Source: Clusia tigrina
Lineage: Eukaryota; Arthropoda; Insecta; Diptera; Clusiidae
Direction of reading: 5' to 3'
DNA length: 64,000 nt
Assembly: GCA_920105625.2 (NCBI GenBank)
Contig: OV050030.1
Span: 216,054,325-216,118,324, forward strand
A program made the position numbers and the translations under genes. The notes below the pieces were generated by a model. That model was not told the origin of the DNA. It did no database searches and saw only the letters and a list, made by a program, of their open reading frames with translations. Shown here piece after piece: positions 37,789 through 51,700 of this stretch (the stretch's first letter is position 1; each line of letters begins with the position of its first letter).

Positions 37789-40700
37789 TATACCTATCAA
37801 AGCTGGCAACAATCAAATGCTTGTAACTTTTTACTGGAGCGTCATAAGACCTTGAAATTTTGTGACAATAAATTACTCGAGCTTCTCGTCAATTTAAGCT
37901 ATCGCTTATATCTATGCTACCCTTGAGTCCCAAATCAAACACTTATAAAAGTTCAAATTGCCCTAACTTCTTTACGGTGCGTCCTACTCCTATCAAACTT
38001 TTCAACATTCAAATGCTTGCAACTTCTAACTGGAGAGTCATAAACTCTTTAAATTTGGTGACAATAAAGTACTCGAGCCTCTTGTAAATTTAAGCTATCG
38101 CTCATAGCTATGCTACCCTTGAGTCCCAAATCAACCACTGCTATAACTTCAAGAGGTCCTAACTTCTATACCTATCAAAGTTTGCAACAATAAAATGCTT
38201 GCAACTTTTTACTGGAGCGTCATAAAATCTTGAAATTTTGTGACAATAAAGTACTCGAGATTCTTGTCAATTTAAGCTATCACTCATAGCTATGCTACCC
38301 TTGAGTCCCAAATCAAACACTGATAAACTTCAAATGGCCCTAACTTCTATACGGTGCGTCCTACACCTATCAAAGTTTGCAACAATCAAATGCTTGTAAC
38401 TTTTTACTGGAGCGTCATAAAATCTTGAAATTTTGTGACAATAAAGTACTCAAGCCTCTTGTCAATTTAAGCTATCGCTCATAGCTATGCTACCCTTGAG
38501 TCCCAAATCAAAGACTAATAATACTTCAAATGGCCCTAACTTCCATGCGGTGCGTCCTATACCTATCAAATATGGCAACAATCAAATGCTTGTAACTTTT
38601 TACTGGAGCGTCATAAAAACTTGACATTTTGTGACAATAAATTACTCGAGCTTCTCTTCAATTTAAGCTATCGCTTATATCTATGCTACCCTTGAGTCCC
38701 AAATCAAACACTGATAAAACTTCAAATTACCCTAACTTCTTTACGGTGCGTCCTACTCCTATCAAACTTTTCAACATTCAAATGCTTGTAACTTCCAACT
38801 GGAGAGTCATAAAACCTTGAAATTTTGTGACAATAAATTACTCGAGCCTCTCGTCAATTTAAGCTATCGGTCATGTCTTTGCCACCCTTGAGTCCCAAAT
38901 CAAACACTGATAAAACTTCAAATGGCCCTAACTTCAATACGGTGCATCCTATACCAATCAACTTTTGTAACATTCAAATGCTTGTAACTTTTTACTGGAG
39001 CGTCATAAAATCTTGAAATTTTGTGACAATAAAGTACTCGAGCCTCTTATCAATTTAAGATATCGCACAAAGCTATGCTACCCTTGAGTCCCAAATCAAA
39101 CACTGATAAACTTCAAATGGCCCTAACTTCTATACGGTGCGTCCTACACATATCAAAGTTTGCAACAATCAAATGCTTGCAACTTTTTACTGGAGCATAA
39201 TAAAAACTTGAAATTTTGTGACAATAAAGTACTCGAGCCTCTTTTCAATTTAAGCTATGACTCATGCTACCCTTGAGTCCCAAATCAAAAACTGATAAAA
39301 CTTCAAATTGCCCTAACTTCTATACGGTGCGTCCTACACCTATCAAAGTTTGCAACAATAAAATGCTTGTAACTTTTTACTCGAGCGTCATAAAGTCTTG
39401 AAATTTTGTGACAATAAAGTACTCGAGCCTCTTATCAATTTAAGCTATCGCTCATAGCTATGCTACCCTTAAGTCCCAAATCAAACACTGATGAAACTTC
39501 AAATGGCCCTAACTTCTATACGGTGCGTCGTATACCTATCAAAGTTTGCAACAATCAAATGCTTCTAACTTTTTACTGGAGCGTTATAAAATCTTGAAAT
39601 TTTGTGACAATAAAGTACTCGAGCCTCTTGTCAATTTAAGCTATCGCTCATAGCTATGCTACCCTTGAGTCCCAAATCAAAGACTGATAATACTTCAAAT
39701 GGCCCTAACTTCTATACGGTGCGTCCTACACTTATCAAAGTTGCAACAATAAAATGCTTGTAACTTTTTACTCGAGCGTCATAAAGTCTTGAAATTTTGT
39801 GACAATAAAGTACTCGAGCCTCTTATCAATTTAAGCTATCGCTCATAGCTATGCTACCCTTAAGTCCCAAATCAAACCCTGATGAAGCTTCAAATGGCCC
39901 TAACTTCTATACGGTGCGTCCTATACCTATCAAAGTTTGCAACAATCAAATGCTTCTAACTTTTTACTGGAGCGTCATAAAATCTTGAAATTTTGTGACA
40001 ATAAAGTACTCGAGCCTCTTGTCAATTTAAGCTATCGCTATACCTATCAAAGCTGGCAACAATCAAATGCTTGTAACTTTTTACTGGAGCGTCATAAGAC
40101 CTTGAAATTTTGTGACAATAAATTACTCGAGCTTCTCGTCAATTTAAGCTATCGCTTATATCTATGCTACCCTTGAGTCCCAAATCAAACACTTATAAAA
40201 GTTCAAATTGCCCTAACTTCTTTACGGTGCGTCCTACTCCTATCAAACTTTTCAACATTCAAATGCTTGCAACTTCTAACTGGAGAGTCATAAAGTCTTT
40301 AAATTTGGTGACAATAAAGTCCTCGAGCCTCTTGTAAATTTAAGCTATCGCTCATAGCTATGCTACCCTTGAGTCCCAAATCAACCACTGCTATAACTTC
40401 AAGCGGTCCTAACTTCTATACCTATCAAAGTTTGCAACAATAAAATGCTTGCAACTTTTTACTGGAGCGTCATAAAATCTTGAAATTTTGTGACAATAAA
40501 GTACTCGAGATTCTTGTCAATTTAAGCTATCACTCATAGCTATGCTACCCTTGAGTCCCAAATCAAACACTGATAAACTTCAAATGGCCCTAACTTCTAT
40601 ACGGTGCGTCCTACACCTATCAAAGTTTGCAACAATCAAATGCTTGTAACTTTTTACTAGAGCGTCATAAAATCTTGAAATTTTGTGACAATAAAGTACT

Positions 40701-40950
40701 CAAGCCTCTTGTCAATTTAAGCTATCGCTCATAGCTATGCTACCCTTGAGTCCCAAATCAAAGACTAATAATACTTCAAATGGCCCTAACTTCCATGCGG
40801 AGCGTCCTATACTTATCAAATATGGCAACAATCAAATGCTTGTAACTTTTTACTGGAGCGTCATAAAAACTTGACATTTTGTGACAATAAATTACTCGAG
40901 CTTCTCGTCAATTTAAGCTATCGCTTATATCTATGCTACCCTTGAGTCCC
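37789..40950 (+). repeat. Segmental duplication, offset 2250 bp (37789-38700 and 40039-40950)
   Basis: The two ~910-bp tracts share a specific run of rare variants: AAAGCTGGCAACAATC, ATAAGACCTTG, ATCGCTTATATCTATGC, CTACTCCTATC, CTTCTAACTGGAG, and a 14-bp-deleted unit (GGTCCTAACTTCTATACC). The second tract starts exactly at the truncated monomer at 40.04 kb. Differences are few, for example AAGAGGTCC against AAGCGGTCC (38154/40404). Confidence 0.87.
40009..40125 (+). repeat. Truncated 117-bp monomer at an out-of-register join
   Basis: The XhoI sites at 40009 and 40126 are only 117 bp apart, 78 bp less than usual. The sequence jumps from AAGCTATCGCT to ATACCTATCAAAGC, removing the interval from CATAGCTATG to just before the CTATAC motif. 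The two parents share only CT at the breakpoint. This is the strongest register break seen in the window. Confidence 0.93.
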
Positions 40951-42789
40951 AAATCAAACACTTATAAAAGTTCAAATTGCCCTAACTGCTTTACGGTGCG
41001 TCCTACTCCTATCAAACTTTTCAACATTCAAATGCTTGCAACTTCTAACTGGAGCGTCATAAAGTCTTTAAATTTGGTGACAATAAAGTACTCGAGCCTC
41101 TTGAAAATTTAAGCTATCGCTCATAGCTATGCTACCCCTGAGTCCCAAATGAACCACTGCTAAAACTTCAAAAGATCCTAACTTCTATACCTATCAAAGT
41201 TTGCAACAATCAAATGCTTGTAACTTTTTACTGGAGCGTCATAAAGTCTTGAAATTTGGTGACAATAAAGTACTCGAGCCTCTTATCAATTTAAGCTATC
41301 GCTCATAGCTATGCTACCCTGGAGTCCCAAATCAAACACTGATAAAAGTTCAAATGGCCCTAACTTCTATACGTTGCGTCCTATACCTATCAAAGTTTGC
41401 AACAATCAAATGCTTGAAACTTTTTACTAGAGCGTCACAAAACCTTGAAATTTGGTGACAATAAAGTACTCGAGCCTCATCAATTTAAGCTATCGCTCAT
41501 AGCTATGCTTCCCTTGAGTCCCAAATCAAATACTGATAAAACTTCAAATGGCCCTAACTTCTATACGGTGCGTCCTACACCTATCAAACTTTTCAACATT
41601 CAAATTCTTGTAACTTCTTACTCATAAAATCTTGAAATTTTGTGACAACAAAGTACTCGAGCCTCTTGTCAATTTAAGCTATCGCTCATAGCTATGCTAC
41701 CCATGAGTCACAAATCAATCACTGATAAAACTTCAAATGTCCCTAACTTCTATACGGTGCATCCTATACCAATCCAATTTTGCAACATTCAAATTCTTGT
41801 AACTTTTTACTGGAGCGTCATAAAATCTTGAAATTTTGTGACAATAAAGTACTCGAGCCTCTTATCAATTTAAGATATCGCTCATAGCTATGCTACCCTT
41901 GAGTCTCAAATCAAACACTGATAAAACCTTAATTGGCCCTAACTTCTATACGGTGCGCCTTACACCTATCAAAGTTTGCAACAATCAAATGCTTGCAACT
42001 TTTTACTGGAGCGTCAAAAATCTGGAAATTTTGTGACAATAAAGTACTCGAGCCTCATCAATTTAAGCTATCGCTCATAGCTATGCTACCCTTGAGTCCC
42101 AAATCAAACACTGATAAAACTTCAAATGGCCCTACCTTCTATACGGTGCATCCTATACCAATCTAATTTTGCAACATTCAAATGCTTGTAACTTTTTACT
42201 GGAGCGTCATAAAATCTTGAAATTTTGTGACAATAAAGTACTCGAGCCTCTTGTCAATTTAAGCTATGACTCATAGCTATGCTACCCTTGAGTCCCTAAT
42301 CAAACACTGATAAAACTTCAAATTACCCTAACTTCTATACGGTGCGTCTTACACCTATCAAACTTTTCAACATTCAAATGCTTGTAACTTCTTACTGGAG
42401 AGTCATAAAATCTTGAAACTTTGTGACAATAAAGTACTCGAGCCTCTTGTAAATTTAAGCTATCGCTCATAGCTATGCTACCCTTGAGTCCCAAATCAAC
42501 TACTGCTAAAAGTTCAGATGGCCCTAACTTCAATACGGTGCGTCCTATACCTATCAAAGTTTGCAACCATCAAATGCTTGTAACTTTTTACTGGAGCGTC
42601 ATAAAATCTTGAAATTTGGTGACAATAAAGTACTCGAGCCTCTTATCAATTTAAGCTATCGCTCATAGCTATGATTGAGTCCCAAATCAAATACTGATAA
42701 AACTTCAAATGGCCCTAACTTCTATACGGTGCATCCTGCACCTATCCAAGGTTGCATCAATAAAATGCTTCTAACTTTTTACTGGAGCG
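40951..42789 (+). repeat. Diverged satellite block without a clear higher-order period
   Basis: All satellite. Monomers here carry more private changes and I found no clean multi-monomer period. Notable units are a 14-bp-deleted one at 41185 (CTTCTATACCTATC), one lacking the TGGAGCG segment near 41620 (CTTACTCATAAAATC) and one lacking CTACCC near 42673 (TATGATTGAGTCCC). Confidence 0.75.
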
Positions 42790-44620
42790 TCATAAAACCT
42801 TGAAATTTGGTGACAATAAAGTACTCGAGCCTCTTATCAATTTAAGCTATCGCTCATAGCTATGCTACCCTTGAGTCCCAAATAAAACACTGATAAACTT
42901 CAAATGGCCCTAACTTCTATACGGTGCGTCCTACACCTATCAAAGTTTGCAACAATCAAATACTTGTAACTTTTTACTAGAGCGTCATAAAACCTTGAAA
43001 TTTGGTGACAATAAAGTACTCGAACCTCTTATCAATTTAAGCTATGGGTCATAGCTATGCTACCCTTGAGTCCCAAATCAAAGACTGATAATAATTCAAA
43101 TGGCCCTAACTTCTGTGCTGTGCATCCTATACCAATCAAATTTTGCAAAATTCAAATGCTTGTAACTTTTTACTTGAGAGTCATAAAACCTTGAAATTTT
43201 GTGACAATAAATTACTCGAGCCTCTCGTCAATTTAAGTTATCGCTCATAGCTATGCTACCCTCAAGTCCCAAATCAAACACTGATTAAACTTCAAATGGC
43301 CCTAACTTCTATACGGTGCATCCTATACCAATCAAATTTTGCAACATTCAAATGCTTGTAACTTTTTACTGGAGCGTCATAAAATCTTAAAATTTTGTGA
43401 CAATAAAGTACTCGAGCCTCTTATCAATTTAAGATATCGCTCATAGCTATGCTACCCTTGAGTCCCAAATCAAACATTGAGAAACTTCAAATGGCCCTCA
43501 CTTCTATACGGTGCGTCCTACACCTATCAAAGTTTGCAACAATCAAATGCTTGTAACTTTTTACTGGAGCGTCAAAAAACCTTGAAATTTTGTGACAATA
43601 AAGTACTCGAGCCTCTTATCAATTTAAGCTATCGCTCATTGCTATGCTACCCTTGAGTCCCAAATCAAACACTGAAATAACTTCAATTGGCCCTAACTTA
43701 TATACGGTGCGTCCTATACCTATCAAAGTTTTCAACAATCAAATGCTTGTAAATTTTTACTGGAGCGTCATAAAATCTTGAAATTTGGTGACAATAAAGT
43801 ACTCGAGCCTCTTATCAATTTAAGCTATGGCTCATAGCTATGCTACCCTTGAGTCCCAAATCAAACACTGATAAACTTCAAATGGCCCTAACTTCCATAC
43901 GATGCGTCCTACACCTATCAAAGTTTGCAACAATCAAAAGCTTGCAACTTTTTACTGGAGCGTCAGAAAACCTTGAAATTTGGTGACAATAAAGTACTCG
44001 AGCCTCTTATCAATTTAAGCTATCGCTCATAGCTATGCTACCCTTGAGTCCCAAATAAAACACTGATAAACTTCAAATGGCCCTAACTTCTATACGGTGC
44101 GTCCTACACCTATCAAAGTTTGCAACAATCAAATACTTGTAACTTTTTACTAGAGCGTCATAAAACCTTGAAATTTGGTGACAATAAAGTACTCGAACCT
44201 CTTATCAATTTAAGCTATGGGTCATAGCTATGCTACCCTTGAGTCCCAAATCAAAGACTGATAATACTTCAAATGGCCCTAACTTCTATACGGTGCATCC
44301 TATACCAATCAAATTTTGCAACATTCAAATGCTTGTAACTTTTTACTGGAGCGTCATAAAATCTTAAAATTTTGTGACAATAAAGTACTCGAGCCTCTTA
44401 TCAATTTAAGATATCGCTCATAGCTATGCTACCCTTGAGTCCCAAATCAAACATTGAGAAACTTCAAATGGCCCTCACTTCTATACGGTGCGTCCTACAC
44501 CTATCAAAGTTTGCAACAATCAAATGCTTGTAACTTTTTACTGGAGCGTCAAAAAACCTTGAAATTTTGTGACAATAAAGTACTCGAGCCTCTTATCAAT
44601 TTAAGCTATCGCTCATTGCT
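42790..44620 (+). repeat. Partial six-monomer duplication with one whole monomer missing
   Basis: About 42.79-43.10 kb matches 43.96-44.27 kb at an offset of 1173 bp (shared AAATAAAACACTG, AAATACTTGTAAC, TACTAGAGCG, CTCGAACCTC, TATGGGTCATAG). About 43.30-43.64 kb then matches 44.28-44.62 kb at an offset of 977 bp (shared ATTGAGAAACTTC and GCCCTCACTTC). The 196-bp drop in offset equals one monomer, so the second copy lacks the unit at about 43.10-43.30 kb. Confidence 0.83.
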
Positions 44621-45785
44621 ATGCTACCCTTGAGTCCCAAATAAAACACTGATAAACTTCAAATGGCCCTAACTTCTATACGGTGCGTCCTATACCTATC
44701 AAAGATTGCAACAATCAAATGCTTGTAACTTTTTACTGGAGCTTAATAAAATCTTGAAATTTGGTGACAATAAAGTACTCGAGCCTCTTATCAATTTAAG
44801 CTATCGCTCATAGCTTTGCTACCCTTGAGTCCCAAATAAAACACTGATAAAACTTCAAATGGCCCTAACTTCTATACGGTGCGTCCTACACCTCTCAAAG
44901 TTTGCAACAATCAAATACTTGTAACTTTTTACTAGAGCGTCATAAAATCTTGAAATTTTGTGACAATAAAGTACTCGAACCTCTTATCAATTTAAGCTAT
45001 GGGTCATAGCAATGCTACCCTTCAGTCCCAAATCAAACACTGATAAAACTTCAAATGGCCCTAACTTCTATACGGTGCGTCCTATACCTATCAAAGTTTG
45101 CAACAATCATGTGCTTGTAACTTTTTACTTGAGCGTCATAAAATCTTGAAATTTTGTGACAATAAAGTACTCGAGCCTCTTGTCAATTTAAGCTATCAAT
45201 CATAGCTATGCTACCCTTGAGTCCCAAATCAAACACTGATAAAACTTCAAATTGCCCTAACTTCGATACGGTGCATCCTATACCAATCAAATTTTGCAAC
45301 ATTCAAATGCTTGTAACTTTTTACTGGAGCGTCATAAAATCTTGAAATTTTGTGACAATAAAGTACTCGAGCCTCTCGTCAATTTAAGCTATCGCTCTTA
45401 GCTATGCTACCCTCAAGTCCCAAATCAAACACTGATAAAACTTCAAATGGCCCTAACTTCTATACGGTCCATCCTATACGAATCAAATTTTGCAACAATC
45501 AAATGCTTGTAACTTTTTACTGGAGTGTCATAAAATCTTGAAATTTTGTGACAATAAAGTACTCGAGCCTCTTATCAATTTAAGATATCGCTCATAGCTA
45601 TGCTACCCTTGAGTCCCAAATCAAACATTGAGAAACTTTAAATTGCCCTATCTTGTATACGGTGCGTCTTACACCTATAAGAGTTTGCAACAATCAAATG
45701 CTTGCAACTTTTTACTGGAGCGTAATAAAAACTTGAAATTTTGTGACAATAAAGTACTCGAGCCTCTTGTCAATTTAAGCTATGA
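44621..45785 (+). repeat. Satellite monomers preceding the 3086-bp duplication
   Basis: All satellite, about six monomers. Variants such as AAAGATTGCAACAATC with GGAGCTTAATAAAATC (44.70-44.74 kb) and ATTGAGAAACTTTAAATTG (45.63 kb) also appear in the blocks downstream, so this tract is probably a relative of the source of those duplications. Confidence 0.7.
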
Positions 45786-48700
45786 CTCATAGCTATGCTA
45801 CCCTTGAGTCCCAAATCAAACACTGATAAAACTTCAAATTACTCTAGCTTCTATACGGTGCGTCCTACACCTATGAAACTTTTCAACATTCAAATGCTTG
45901 TAACTTCTTACTGGAGCGTCATAAAATATTGAGCTCTTGTCAATTTAAGCTATGACTCATAGCTATGCTACCCTTAAGTCCCAAATCAAACACTGATAAA
46001 GCTTCAAATGGCCCTAACTTCTATACGGTGCGTCCTATACCTATCAAAGATTGCAACAATCAAATGCAACTTTTTACTGGAGCTTAATAAAATCTTGAAA
46101 TTTGGTGACAATAAAGTACTCGAGCCTCTTATCAATTTAAGCTATCGCTCATAGCTATGCTACCCTTGAGTCCCACATAAAACACTGATAAAACTTGAAA
46201 TGGCCCTAACTTCTGTACGGTGCGTTCTACACCTATCAAAGTTTGCAACAATCAAATACTTGTAACTTTTTACTAGAGCGTCATAAAACCTTGAAATTTG
46301 GTGACAATAAAGTACTCGAACCTCTTATCAATTTAAGCAATGGATCATATCTATGCTACAATTGAGTCCCAAATCAAACACTGATAAAACTTCAAATGGC
46401 CCTAACTTCTATACGGTTCGTCCTATACCTATCAAAGTTTGCAACAATCAAATGCTTGTAACTTTTTACTGGAGCATCATAAAATCTTGAAATTTTGTGA
46501 CAATAAAGTACTCGAGCCTCTTGTCAATTTAAGCTATCGCTCATAGCTACGCTACCCTTGAGTCCCAAATCAAAGACAGATAATACTTCAAATGGCCCTA
46601 ACTTCTATGCGGTGCATCCTATACCAATCAAATTTTGCAAATTTCAAATGCTTGTAACTTTTTACTTGAGAGTCATAAAACCTTGAAATTTTGTGACAAT
46701 AAATTACTCGAGCCTCTCGTCTATTTAAGCTATCGCTCATAGCTATGCTACCCTCAAGTCCCAAATCAAACACTGATAAAACTTCAAATGGCCCTAACTT
46801 CTATACGGTGCATCCTATACCAATCAAATTTTGCAACATTCAATTGCTTGTAACTTTTTACTGGAGCGTCATAAAATCTTGAAATTTTGTGACAATAAAG
46901 TACTCGAGCCTCTTATCAATTTAAGATATCGCTCATAGCTATGCTACCATTGAGTCCCAAATCAAACACTGATAAAACTTTAATTGGCCCTATCTTGTAT
47001 ACGGTGCGTCTTACACCTATCAGAGTTTGCAACAATCAAATGCCTGCAACTTTTTACTTTAGCGTAAAAAAAACTTGAAATTTTGTGACAATAAAGTACT
47101 CGAGCCTCTCGTTAATTTAAGCTATCGCTCATAGCTATGCTACCCTTGAGTCCCAAATCAACCACTGCTAAATCTTCAAATGGCCCTAACTTCTATACGG
47201 TGCGTCGTATACCTATCAAAGTTTGCAAAAATCAAATGCTTGTAACTTTTTACTGGAGCGTCATAAAATCTTGAAATTTTGTGACAATAAAGTACTCGAG
47301 CCTCTTGTGAATTTAAGCTATCGCTCATAGCTCTACTACCCTTGAGTCCCAAATCAAACATTGAGAAACTTCAAATGGCCCTAACTTCTATACGGTGCGT
47401 CCTACACCTATCAACGTTTGCAACAATCAAATGCTTGTAACTTTTTACTGGAGCGTCAAAAAACCATGAAATTTTGTGACAATAAATTACTCGAGCCTCT
47501 CGTTAATTTAAGCTATCGCTCATAGCTATGCTACCCTTGAGTCCCAAATCAAACATTGATAAACTTCAAATGGCCCTAACTTCTATACGGTGCGTCCTAC
47601 ACCTATCAAAGTTTGCAACAAACAAATGCTTGTAACTTTTTACTGGACCGTTATAAGACCTTGAAATTTTGTGACAATAAATTACTCGAGCCTCTCGTCA
47701 ATTTAAGCTATCGCTCATAGCTATGCTACCCTTGAGTCCCAAATCAAACATTGATAAACTTCAAATGGCCCTAACTTCTATACGGTGCGTCTTACACCTA
47801 TTAAAGTTTGCAACAATCAAGTGCTTGCAACTTTTTACTGGAGCGTCATAAAACCTTGAAATTTTGTGACAATAAAGTACTCGAGCCTCATCAATTTAAG
47901 CTATCGCTCATTGCTATGCTACCCTTGAGTCCCAAATAAAACAATGATAAAACTTCAAATGGCGCTAACTTCTATACGGTGCGTCCTATACCTATCAAAG
48001 ATTGCAACAATCAAATGCTTGTAACTTTTTACTGGAGCTTAATAAAATCTTGAAAATTAGTGGCAATAAAGTACTCGAACCTCTTGTCAATTTAAGCTAT
48101 CGCTCATAGCTACGCTACCCTTGAGTCCAAAATCAAACATTGAGAAACTTCAAATGGCCCTAACTTCTATACGGTGCGTCCTACACCTATCAACGTTTGC
48201 AACAATAAAATGCTTGTAACTTTTTACTGGAGCGTCATAGAACCTTGAAATTTTGTGACAATAAATTACTCGAGCCTCTCGTCAATTTAAGCTATCGCTC
48301 ATAGCTATTCCACCCTTGAGTCCCAAATCAAAGACTGATAATGCTTCAAATGGCCCTAACTTCTATACGGTGCGTCCTATACCTATCAAACTTTTCAACA
48401 TTCAAATGCATGTAACTTCTTACTGGACAGTCATGAAATCTTCAAATTTTGTGACAATAAAGTACTCGAGCCTCTTGTAAATTTAAGCTATCGCTCATAG
48501 CTATGCTACCCTTGAGTCCCAAATCAACCACTGCTAAAGCTTCAAATGGTCCTAACTTCTATACGGTGCGTCGTATACCTATCAAAGTTTGCAACAATGA
48601 AATGCTTCTAACTTTTTACTGGAGCGCCCTAAAACCTTGAAATTTTGTGACAATAAATTACTCGAGCATCTCGTCAATTTAACCTATCGCTCATAGCTAT

Positions 48701-51700
48701 GCCTCCCTTGAGTCCCAAATCAAACACTGATAAAACTTCAAATGGCCCTAACTTCTATACCAATCAAATTTTGCAACATTCAAATGCTTGTAACTTTTTA
48801 CTGGAGCGTCATAAAATCTTGAAATTTTGTGACAATAAACTACTCGAGCCTTTTATCAATTTAAGATATCGCTCATAGCTATGCTACCCTTGAGTCCCAA
48901 ATCAAACACTGATAAAACTTCAAATTACTCTAGCTTCTATACGGTGCGTCCTACACCTATGAAACTTTTCAACATTCAAATGCTTGTAACTTCTTACTGG
49001 AGCGTCATAAAATATTGAGCTCTTGTCAATTTAAGCTATGACTCATAGCTATGCTACCCTTAAGTCCCAAATCAAACACTGATAAAGCTTCAAATGGCCC
49101 TAACTTCTATACGGTGCGTCCTATACCTATCAAAGATTGCAACAATCAAATGCAACTTTTTACTGGAGCTTAATAAAATCTTGAAATTTGGTGACAATAA
49201 AGTACTCGAGCCTCTTATCAATTTAAGCTATCGCTCATAGCTATGCTACCCTTGAGTCCCACATAAAACACTGATAAAACTTGAAATGGCCCTAACTTCT
49301 GTACGGTGCGTTCTACACCTATCAAAGTTTGCAACAATCAAATACTTGTAACTTTTTACTAGAGCGTCATAAAACCTTGAAATTTGGTGACAATAAAGTA
49401 CTCGAACCTCTTATCAATTTAAGCAATGGATCATATCTATGCTACAATTGAGTCCCAAATCAAACACTGATAAAACTTCAAATGGCCCTAACTTCTATAC
49501 GGTTCGTCCTATACCTATCAAAGTTTGCAACAATCAAATGCTTGTAACTTTTTACTGGAGCATCATAAAATCTTGAAATTTTGTGACAATAAAGTACTCG
49601 AGCCTCTTGTCAATTTAAGCTATCGCTCATAGCTACGCTACCCTTGAGTCCCAAATCAAAGACAGATAATACTTCAAATGGCCCTAACTTCTATGCGGTG
49701 CATCCTATACCAATCAAATTTTGCAAATTTCAAATGCTTGTAACTTTTTACTTGAGAGTCATAAAACCTTGAAATTTTGTGACAATAAATTACTCGAGCC
49801 TCTCGTCTATTTAAGCTATCGCTCATAGCTATGCTACCCTCAAGTCCCAAATCAAACACTGATAAAACTTCAAATGGCCCTAACTTCTATACGGTGCATC
49901 CTATACCAATCAAATTTTGCAACATTCAATTGCTTGTAACTTTTTACTGGAGCGTCATAAAATCTTGAAATTTTGTGACAATAAAGTACTCGAGCCTCTT
50001 ATCAATTTAAGATATCGCTCATAGCTATGCTACCATTGAGTCCCAAATCAAACACTGATAAAACTTTAATTGGCCCTATCTTGTATACGGTGCGTCTTAC
50101 ACCTATCAGAGTTTGCAACAATCAAATGCCTGCAACTTTTTACTTTAGCGTAAAAAAAACTTGAAATTTTGTGACAATAAAGTACTCGAGCCTCTCGTTA
50201 ATTTAAGCTATCGCTCATAGCTATGCTACCCTTGAGTCCCAAATCAACCACTGCTAAATCTTCAAATGGCCCTAACTTCTATACGGTGCGTCGTATACCT
50301 ATCAAAGTTTGCAAAAATCAAATGCTTGTAACTTTTTACTGGAGCGTCATAAAATCTTGAAATTTTGTGACAATAAAGTACTCGAGCCTCTTGTGAATTT
50401 AAGCTATCGCTCATAGCTCTACTACCCTTGAGTCCCAAATCAAACATTGAGAAACTTCAAATGGCCCTAACTTCTATACGGTGCGTCCTACACCTATCAA
50501 CGTTTGCAACAATCAAATGCTTGTAACTTTTTACTGGAGCGTCAAAAAACCATGAAATTTTGTGACAATAAATTACTCGAGCCTCTCGTTAATTTAAGCT
50601 ATCGCTCATAGCTATGCTACCCTTGAGTCCCAAATCAAACATTGATAAACTTCAAATGGCCCTAACTTCTATACGGTGCGTCCTACACCTATCAAAGTTT
50701 GCAACAAACAAATGCTTGTAACTTTTTACTGGACCGTTATAAGACCTTGAAATTTTGTGACAATAAATTACTCGAGCCTCTCGTCAATTTAAGCTATCGC
50801 TCATAGCTATGCTACCCTTGAGTCCCAAATCAAACATTGATAAACTTCAAATGGCCCTAACTTCTATACGGTGCGTCTTACACCTATTAAAGTTTGCAAC
50901 AATCAAGTGCTTGCAACTTTTTACTGGAGCGTCATAAAACCTTGAAATTTTGTGACAATAAAGTACTCGAGCCTCATCAATTTAAGCTATCGCTCATTGC
51001 TATGCTACCCTTGAGTCCCAAATAAAACAATGATAAAACTTCAAATGGCGCTAACTTCTATACGGTGCGTCCTATACCTATCAAAGATTGCAACAATCAA
51101 ATGCTTGTAACTTTTTACTGGAGCTTAATAAAATCTTGAAAATTAGTGGCAATAAAGTACTCGAACCTCTTGTCAATTTAAGCTATCGCTCATAGCTACG
51201 CTACCCTTGAGTCCAAAATCAAACATTGAGAAACTTCAAATGGCCCTAACTTCTATACGGTGCGTCCTACACCTATCAACGTTTGCAACAATAAAATGCT
51301 TGTAACTTTTTACTGGAGCGTCATAGAACCTTGAAATTTTGTGACAATAAATTACTCGAGCCTCTCGTCAATTTAAGCTATCGCTCATAGCTATTCCACC
51401 CTTGAGTCCCAAATCAAAGACTGATAATGCTTCAAATGGCCCTAACTTCTATACGGTGCGTCCTATACCTATCAAACTTTTCAACATTCAAATGCATGTA
51501 ACTTCTTACTGGACAGTCATGAAATCTTCAAATTTTGTGACAATAAAGTACTCGAGCCTCTTGTAAATTTAAGCTATCGCTCATAGCTATGCTACCCTTG
51601 AGTCCCAAATCAACCACTGCTAAAGCTTCAAATGGTCCTAACTTCTATACGGTGCGTCGTATACCTATCAAAGTTTGCAACAATGAAATGCTTCTAACTT

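Noticed and set aside
45255..45275. Possible CENP-B box near TTCGATACGGTGC
   Set aside because: The 17-bp CENP-B box needs TTCG, an A five bases later and CGGG; here the A and the CGGG core are missing, and other monomers lack TTCG altogether. No match was seen on the reverse strand.
46415..46425. RNA polymerase III B-box-like GGTTCGTCC (tRNA-like or SINE origin)
   Set aside because: Only the first six bases fit the B-box consensus, it is a single-base variant of the common GGTGCGTCC (seen here and in the copied unit near 49502), and no A box is placed correctly upstream.
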